Positions 58,861-64,000 of a DNA stretch of 64,000 nt are shown piece by piece. The stretch's first letter is position 1. Every line of letters starts with the position of its first letter. The DNA is from Peribolospora baueri (taxonomy: Eukaryota > Basidiomycota > Peribolosporomycetes > Peribolosporales > Peribolosporaceae): assembly GCA_029717555.1 (NCBI GenBank), contig JAMDHS010000050.1, positions 62,001 to 126,000 on the forward strand, written 5' to 3'. Under the pieces are notes generated by a model. That model worked only from the letters and a program-made list of their open reading frames with translations, made no database searches and was not told where the DNA came from. Made by a program: the position numbers and the translations under genes.

Positions 58861-60147
58861 CCCCAACGAATCGCAACGGGTACCAATTGGTGCCCCTGTG
58901 CTCTGGAGGTCGCATTGGAGCTCAGCCCCCTTGTGGGGAATGGGTGCCCTTGGGTTCCGTCTGGAATGAGGACACAGGGATAACGACCACCCCTATAGAT
59001 AGACACAAGCCTTCCCTCACCCCTGCGATGATCCGACGTAGTGTTTCCCCCAACAGGTCGCAACGGCACCCTTTGGTGTCCCTGCGCCCTGGAGGTCCCA
59101 TGGGAGCTCAGCCCTCTTGTAGTGAATGGGCGCCCTTGGGTTCCGTCTGGAATGAGGACACTAGGGATGACGATCATCGCTCCTTCCAAGCCCACCCCTC
59201 CACCCAAATAGACATCCCATCCCTCCATCCGGAGACCTCTCCCATCCTTCCACCCAAATCTTTCCCCTCCTACACACGCCCGATGATCCGACTTGCGTTT
59301 CACCCCAACAGGGTTGCAACGGCTATTACTTGCGCCTATGGATTTCCCGTTCGAGCTCAACCCACTGGGCAGCTCCTGCGGGAATGGGGAGGGGGAAACA
59401 TCGGGATGACTCATCGCTCCTTCCAGACCCATCCTTTCCCCCAATATCTCATCCCTCCATCCAAGTAGACATCTCCCATCCCTCCACCCAAAGGGACCTC
59501 TCCCACTCTTCCACGCAGAGACCTCTCCAGTGCCTCCATCCAAGTAGACCTCTCTCCTCGAAGCCTAATCCCCCACTCAAGTAGCAGACCTGTCCCCCTC
59601 CTCCCCACCCCAAATGATCCGACCTGGTGTTTTCCACCAACAGGTCGCAACGGTCTAACCCTGGAGCCATTGGAGCTCAGCCCTCTGGTAGGGAATGGGC
59701 GCCTTTGGGTTACGTCTGGAAGAGGACACAGGGATGACGGTCATCGCTCCTTTCAAACCCATCCCCCCAAATCCATCCCTCCAAACCCATCCCCTGATCC
59801 TACTTAGTGTTTCATTTTCACAGGGTTGCAGCGGCTATCGTTTGGTGCCTCCGCGCCTTGGATTTCCCGTCTGTGCTCAACCCTTTCTGGGCAATTCATT
59901 CGGGAGTGGGGAGGGGGGGAAACAGGAGGGATGACGATCCTTGCTCGCCAAGTAGTAGTGGAACAGAATCCCCCCCCTTTCCCCCATATCTTTTCCATCT
60001 CTACGTCTCTACGGTAGATGAGGGGAGAAGTCTACTTCACTAATGGTAGGGGTATAAAAGGAGTAACGATCGTCATCCCTCATGTTTCCCCCTCCCCATT
60101 CCCGAAGGCGGAGCACATAGCCCAGAAAGGGTTAAGCACGAACGGGA
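58861..60147 (+). repeat. Tandem array of about 150-bp units with polypyrimidine spacers
   Basis: Five imperfect direct units (about 58861-58990, 59026-59188, 59281-59425, 59612-59756, 59795-59948) share a core running from gatccgacntagtgtttc and caacaggtcgcaacgg, through ggagctcagccctcttgtag, to ggatgacgatcatcgctcc. A sixth unit at about 60063-60147 is in the opposite orientation. Spacers are catccctcca/ctccaagtagac repeats. A further diverged core (gagctcagccctacgagggg) lies at about 40560-40715 beside copy A. Confidence 0.85.
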
Positions 60148-60180
60148 CTTTTCGTTAGTGAAGCAGACAATTCTCCTCTC
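60018..60180. repeat. Inverted repeat enclosing the flipped unit
   Basis: The segment at 60018-60046 (gaggggagaagtctacttca and on) is nearly the reverse complement of 60150-60180 (gttagtgaagcagacaattc and on). The enclosed loop holds the inverted sixth unit and a ggtataaaagga TATA-like string at 60050. Confidence 0.6.
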
Positions 60181-60659
60181 CAAGTAGAAGCAGATTATTC
60201 CCTTCTCCAAGTAGAAACAGACCAATTCCCTCTTCCCGTCCTCCGTAAAATCGTCTCCACCACGTGCTTCCTTGCAGCGTAGACTCCAAAGTACTTTTCA
60301 ATGGGCACTGCCACTTCCGTTTTCACTTAGGATGTGGGGCTATAAGGTTGTTCCTGCGATCGCAAGGGTCTTCGAGCGCCGCCGCCTCTCGCAGAGCGCC
60401 TCCCCACCCTTTGATAACATTTACTTTCGTTTGACTGCGCTAAAGCTATGCCTCTTCCTTTCGGTCAAGTCGCGGCTCGGAAAGCGACTAAACAACGGCG
60501 TCTTCATTCGCCTATTCATGATTTCCTCGAGCGTGGGTGGATGGACGGACGAAGACGGACAGAGCAACCGGCGTGCGGGATTGCGGGACAGAAGCGTTGG
60601 GAAACGGAAGCGTCGGCGGACGGAGAGGGAGGAAGTCGAGACATCGTCTGGTCTTTTTG

Positions 60660-61115
60660 CAATGTCCGTCCACCTTGGATCGAGAACTCCGAATTCGGTC
60701 ACGTTCACTTACCACCTTCACCTTGGATCGCGGGCTCTCCGGATTCGCTCACTCTCGTAAATGTCGAAACGTTGTCTTCTATTCCACCTTCCCGAGTGTG
60801 GTAAATGGTCTCACTCACACTCAACAAACGTTCTTGTCATGGACGAAGAGCGGTCCAGTCCCAGGGAAAAAGTATAAGAAGGGCTCTGTTCCCCACCTGG
60901 TCTCCCTCCATCATCAATCCAATCCAATCCTATCCTATCCTATCCACTCCACTTCACTTCACAAGCCTTTCCCCCCCTGCTTTTCCCTAACTATCACTGG
61001 CAACTCTTCTCCTCTCTTCTGCTTTGGCGTAACCCTCACCCCATGCCATCCAACACCTTGTGCCTGCTCCGACCTCGACGTCTGAATCTTCGACAGCTTC
61101 AGACTCTTGGACGGT
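60660..61115 (+). repeat. Dispersed repeat family, partial copy C
   Basis: Shares with copies A and B the blocks caccttggatcgagaactc (60672, repeated as caccttggatcgcgggctc near 60718), gtcgaaacgttgtctt, gacgaagagcggtccagtcc (60842), agtataagaa (60871) and a downstream ATG at 61043 before a gcctgctcc motif. The match fades beyond about 61115. It lies 340 bp after the end of copy B in the same orientation. Confidence 0.7.
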
Positions 61116-61638
61116 CAATATTCAATATCGAAGAGGCGCCAGGCCGCGCTGCTCGTGCTGGGGAGGGGATTTCCAGCAGACCCTACCGGTGGTCCGCCGC
61201 TAAAGCAACTGCCGAAAGAAAAGGTTATAAAGATTATAGGATCTATAGGAGCTGTTAAAGCGGGCGAACTTTCGCACGGAGCAAATGCGGGGCACCTGCA
61301 CGCAGGGGGCACACTTGTATTTATGTAGACTCTAAGCAGACTTAATCCATCCGTCCATCATCGATTGGACCGTGCGCGCGACGGGAGTCTCAGTCAGCCT
61401 GAGGACGTCCCTCGCTCATGATCACCGTCACCATGTGCGTGGGAAGGAAGACGACATGAGAGTCGTGTCTGGACAGATAGATGGCTTCCGGCACACCCTG
61501 GCATCGCATCACCCGCCCGCGCCAGTGTCCTTGACAGACAGGAAGCGCACGGAGCGCAGCGAAGCCGCGACAGACAGACACAAACAAGTCAACGACGGCT
61601 AACCGTCGTGCCACTCCGGGCTCTTCCCTCTTCCCTCC
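61116..61638. other. Gene-free stretch after repeat copy C
   Basis: AT-richer than its surroundings around 61220-61260 (aaggttataaagattatagg). No motif-bearing frame. Probably repeat-derived plus promoter of the next ORF. Confidence 0.4.
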
Positions 61639-62202
61639 ATGTTTCCCAAATCAGTCGTTTCCGTCCTCCCGAAACCCTCCTTCCCCCGTCTCCCGCCCGT
61701 CGTCCCCCCGCCTTCGCCGTCAAGCTCGAGAATGGAGGAGAGCGTGGCCAGACGAGCACGCATGCGCACGGCAGCGATAAGGTCAAGATCGGCCCCACCT
61801 CTGACGCCGCGCGCGCCGCGCACGCCGGTCGTCGTCGATGACGACGACGACGTCGTCATCGACGTCGACGACCCCGGCTCCGCTGGAGGCGGTCCGGGTC
61901 CGGGCGTGCGGCTGGACACTGTTCGCCCCGCCGCTGAAGAGCGTCCCAGCGGGTCTGTAGAGGGACGAGAGACGGCGGCGGTGGGCTATGACGACGACTC
62001 GTGGTCTGCGCCTGGGGAGACCTCGACGGGGCCGACGGTCGTGGAGATCGAGTCGGAGGACACATGGGGCGTCCTACGCGACGCTGGTGGCACCTGTAGA
62101 AGGACGTTGCCGCCGCTGCCGCCCGACTTGCTCAACTTCGAGACGTGCGAGGTGGACGGGATGAACGGGTGTGTCAAGTGGGCCGGTGGCGCTTGTAGGT
62201 AA
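61639..62202 (+). CDS. Hypothetical protein, single-exon frame
   Basis: Not recognised. An uninterrupted 187-residue frame starts at 61639 (MFPKSVVSVLPKPSFPRLPP); the in-frame ATG at 61732 (MEESVARRARMRTAAIRSRS) may be the true start. Third codon positions are strongly G/C as in the surrounding genes, which favours this strand. Features: an acidic run VVVDDDDDVVIDVDDP, a Gly/Pro stretch, GPTVVEIESEDTWGVLRDAG and a Cys-containing end, LLNFETCEVDGMNGCVKWAG. The overlapping minus-strand frames are shorter. Function unknown, and the whole could be chance in GC-rich DNA. Confidence 0.42.
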   Translation: MFPKSVVSVLPKPSFPRLPPVVPPPSPSSSRMEESVARRARMRTAAIRSRSAPPLTPRAPRTPVVVDDDDDVVIDVDDPGSAGGGPGPGVRLDTVRPAAEERPSGSVEGRETAAVGYDDDSWSAPGETSTGPTVVEIESEDTWGVLRDAGGTCRRTLPPLPPDLLNFETCEVDGMNGCVKWAGGACR

Positions 62203-62553
62203 ACGCTGTCGGTGTGCATCAGTTCAGCGCGGTGGGAAGCGGTGTGGCGTGGGACGATCCATAGCCGTACAAAGGTTTCGAATGATCCGGCACGTTTCCC
62301 CCTTTCGACTCCATTCTTTCCTTCATTCAATCATCGCCCCGGCAAAGCGGTTGGTTTGCTCAAGCTTTGAGGTTTGTGGTTCGTACGGCTTTGCGTTTCA
62401 CATGTATCTCATGTTGTGGATAAAAGGTTTCGAGATAGGTTGTCGCTGAGGCTTCCGCGTCTCTATGGCTGCGAGCGTGTCCTCACATGTAACTAGGGTC
62501 CGTGGAGAGTGTATGTATATATATCCACGCCCTGCCCGTGTCCCGTCTTCTAT

Positions 62554-63375
62554 TCAAGCCTTCTTCACCTCACTCGCTTCTATCGACTCGGCCCTCGCCC
62601 TCGCTCTGGCCCACGTCTCCTTGACAGCCGCATCGAGGAGGAAGCGGCCGTAGGCGCGATGGAGTCGGATGACCCAGCGCGGGATGACCTTTCCTTCCTC
62701 CCCGCGTCCCTCGCCATCCACGAGGGCGTAATCGTGGGCGGAGACGAAGCGGACTTGGACGAGCTCGTGCTCCTGCTCCTGTCGGCCGCGGCCGTCGTCG
62801 TCGTCGCTGCCGACGCTCATCTCGTGGCGACCACCGTCCATCAATCGCCAAGGGTAGCCCCACCGGGCGATGCGTTCAAAAAAGGCGACGACGTGGGGCG
62901 CCATGGACCACGAGACGAGGAGAGGCACGTCGGCGCCCGGAGGGCGGACGACGGTGAAGACGCCGGAGAGGAGGACTTGGCCGGGGAAGAAGCCTTGCTC
63001 GCCCGCGTCGCCTGACGAGCCGTCTTTACCGAACATCCGCCCCTCGAATTGCATAGGTCCACTGGACAGGAACGTTCTCGCCCACCGCGCCTCGACCGAA
63101 GACGCGCTCGAGTCGCCCGGCGGCGACGCGGCGTCGTCGTCGATCAAGCCGGCCAGAGGCACATTGGCGGCGTAGACGTCGATATGAGGCGTGTGGAGCT
63201 TCCGAGTGGGGCGGGTGCCGTAGCCAGGTTTGCGGACGTGGACGGTAGTGGTCTCGTCGGGGGATAGAGGCGGGTAGGCTTGCTCGAGGGCGACGAGGCG
63301 GTGACGGAAGTAGGCGAGCGGAAGGGCGACGAGGCCGGTTGCGAAGAGGAAGAGACGGCGGCGGGCGAAGGACAT
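62554..63375 (-). CDS. Conserved hypothetical protein with N-terminal membrane anchor
   Basis: No named family recognised, but the reading is convincing: 273 residues, single exon, with codon use like the neighbours. The N-terminus MSFARRRLFLFATGLVALPL looks like an uncleaved signal anchor with a preceding Arg cluster, as in mitochondrial or ER membrane proteins. Then RHRLVALEQAYPPLSPDETT, TRKLHTPHIDVYAANVPLAG, ARTFLSSGPMQFEGRMFGKD, EQGFFPGQVLLSGVFTVVRP, LLVSWSMAPHVVAFFERIAR, WGYPWRLMDGGRHEMSVGSD and VQVRFVSAHDYALVDGEGRG. It ends IRLHRAYGRFLLDAAVKETW plus an Ala/Arg-rich helix. The many Trp, Phe and Gly positions suggest a folded globular domain facing one side of a membrane. No catalytic motif is evident. 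Confidence 0.78.
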   Translation of the reverse strand: MSFARRRLFLFATGLVALPLAYFRHRLVALEQAYPPLSPDETTTVHVRKPGYGTRPTRKLHTPHIDVYAANVPLAGLIDDDAASPPGDSSASSVEARWARTFLSSGPMQFEGRMFGKDGSSGDAGEQGFFPGQVLLSGVFTVVRPPGADVPLLVSWSMAPHVVAFFERIARWGYPWRLMDGGRHEMSVGSDDDDGRGRQEQEHELVQVRFVSAHDYALVDGEGRGEEGKVIPRWVIRLHRAYGRFLLDAAVKETWARARARAESIEASEVKKA

Positions 63376-64000
63376 GGCTGAGAGGGAGGACGTGGATGGG
63401 AATGAGGGGAGTGAGCCAGCTAGCTGGTTATGGAGGGCCAGTTAGCCGAGCGAGATTGTGTGTGTCTCTCTATCTCTCTATCTGCCTATCGTCGATCTAT
63501 CTATCCACGTCGACCCTCTCTCTCCTCTCGCCCGTAATGACTTGGTGGAGCTCGTGGAGCTCGTGGAGCATTCCAGCGCATGTGGCTGTCCTTGGCTTGG
63601 TCCTCGTCTCGAGCTCGAGAAGCACCCGCGCTGGGCCGTCGACGTCTCGCCGGGAGCGTGCGAATATGCGCACGTGCATACAACCCTAACCCTAGCCCAT
63701 CTCCACTTGCCCGGCAGGCCCCCGGGAATTCGCGCGTGGAGACAAATGCCGGCATTTCTCCGCGAAGATCTCTCACTGACTGACTCGACTCGACTCGACT
63801 CGACCGGCGGCTCTTGAGCGCGGCACTGCCCACCGCCTATCTTTCCTTCCCCCTCCATCTCTCTTCTGCCAGTTTCAGTACTCCGTTCCCCTCCCGGACA
63901 CCTCAGACGCTCGTCGCCTACGCCTCGCCACGACGCAAGTGGAAGGAAAAGCAAAAAGAAAAGGACAGCCGAGAAGGAACTCGTCGCTAGACAAGCTTCG
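63376..64000. other. Right edge, upstream of the hypothetical membrane-anchored gene
   Basis: Should contain that gene's promoter. Holds short tctcta/tctatc repeats (63470-63505), three tandem gctcgtggag decamers (63549-63570) and a gactc/cgact pentamer run (63779-63803). No coding frame supported. Confidence 0.45.

Larger units (their letters stand above)
57655..60318 (+). repeat. Dispersed repeat family, copy B
   Basis: Aligns by eye, on the plus strand, with the reverse complement of 38500-40575. Shared landmarks in order: ggtacgcaaggaagcggcaa (57659), ggctggcatgtgactgatcg (57731), gacgaagagcggtc (58067), TATA-like gtataagaag (58096), ATG at 58201 followed by a gcgcctgctcc run, a minisatellite at about 58420-58560, cctgcacacgtgcccaacac (58587) and cgggacaatacaaacc (58764). 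It ends in cctccaccacgtgcttcctt and the tail to 60318. It exceeds copy A mainly through the tandem array at 58861-60150. No intact ORF with a recognisable product. Confidence 0.75.

Noticed and set aside
63682-63694. Telomere-like accctaaccct string
   Set aside because: Only two hexamer units inside unique sequence. Not a telomere or a clear interstitial array.

Overview
The window is nuclear DNA of a basidiomycete fungus. Genes are GC-rich and split by many short introns, mostly about 60-110 bp with GTGAGT/GTAAGT-type donors. The gene set is fungal: alpha-arrestin, Oca1, Spo12, Mob1, TRAPPC2L/Tca17, CSN1, Ctr copper transporter, Sec7. Intron density and base composition fit Pucciniomycotina or intron-rich Ustilaginomycotina, but the species cannot be fixed from sequence alone. 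All exon joins were read by eye from splice signals and motif continuity. Outer coordinates (start and stop codons) are firmer than most internal boundaries.

Layout. 0.6-8 kb: CWF19L1/Drn1-like splicing-associated factor (-), a PY-motif arrestin (+) and a class I methyltransferase (-). 8-10.8 kb: gene-poor, with one doubtful ORF. 10.8-15 kb: Ctr copper transporter (+) and a histidine acid phosphatase (+). 15.5-24.4 kb: COP9 subunit 1, S-adenosylmethionine synthetase, an unrecognised low-complexity protein and an Oca1-type phosphatase, all on the minus strand. 25.1-26.4 kb: a fructosyl-amine-oxidase-type flavoenzyme gene with several reading-frame breaks. 27.9-38.2 kb: a Q/P/G-rich conserved protein (-), divergent TRAPPC2L (+), Spo12 (-), a small Ser/Thr-rich surface protein (-) and Mob1 (-). 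41.3-57.2 kb: the large Arf-GEF Sec7 (-), a secreted GH1 beta-glucosidase (-), a small Cys-patterned protein (+) and tRNA-dihydrouridine synthase 3 (-). 61.6-63.4 kb: two hypothetical genes.

The part that ordinary genes do not explain is a dispersed repeat family. One copy lies at about 38.5-40.6 kb (minus orientation), a second at about 57.65-60.32 kb (plus orientation) and a third, partial, at about 60.66-61.1 kb. The two long copies are inverted relative to each other and bracket the Sec7-to-DUS3 block. They carry minisatellites, a tandem array of roughly 150-bp units with one unit inverted, and a TATA-like promoter patch followed by a short conserved ATG. No transposase, reverse transcriptase or other mobility ORF was seen, so the class is open.

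Functionally the window is mostly housekeeping: membrane traffic (Sec7, TRAPPC2L, arrestin), mitotic exit and cell-cycle control (Mob1, Spo12, Oca1), RNA metabolism (CWF19L1, DUS3), methyl metabolism (SAM synthetase, methyltransferase), nutrient and metal uptake (Ctr, acid phosphatase, GH1). There is no sign of a biosynthetic cluster or of a bacterial-type defence island.
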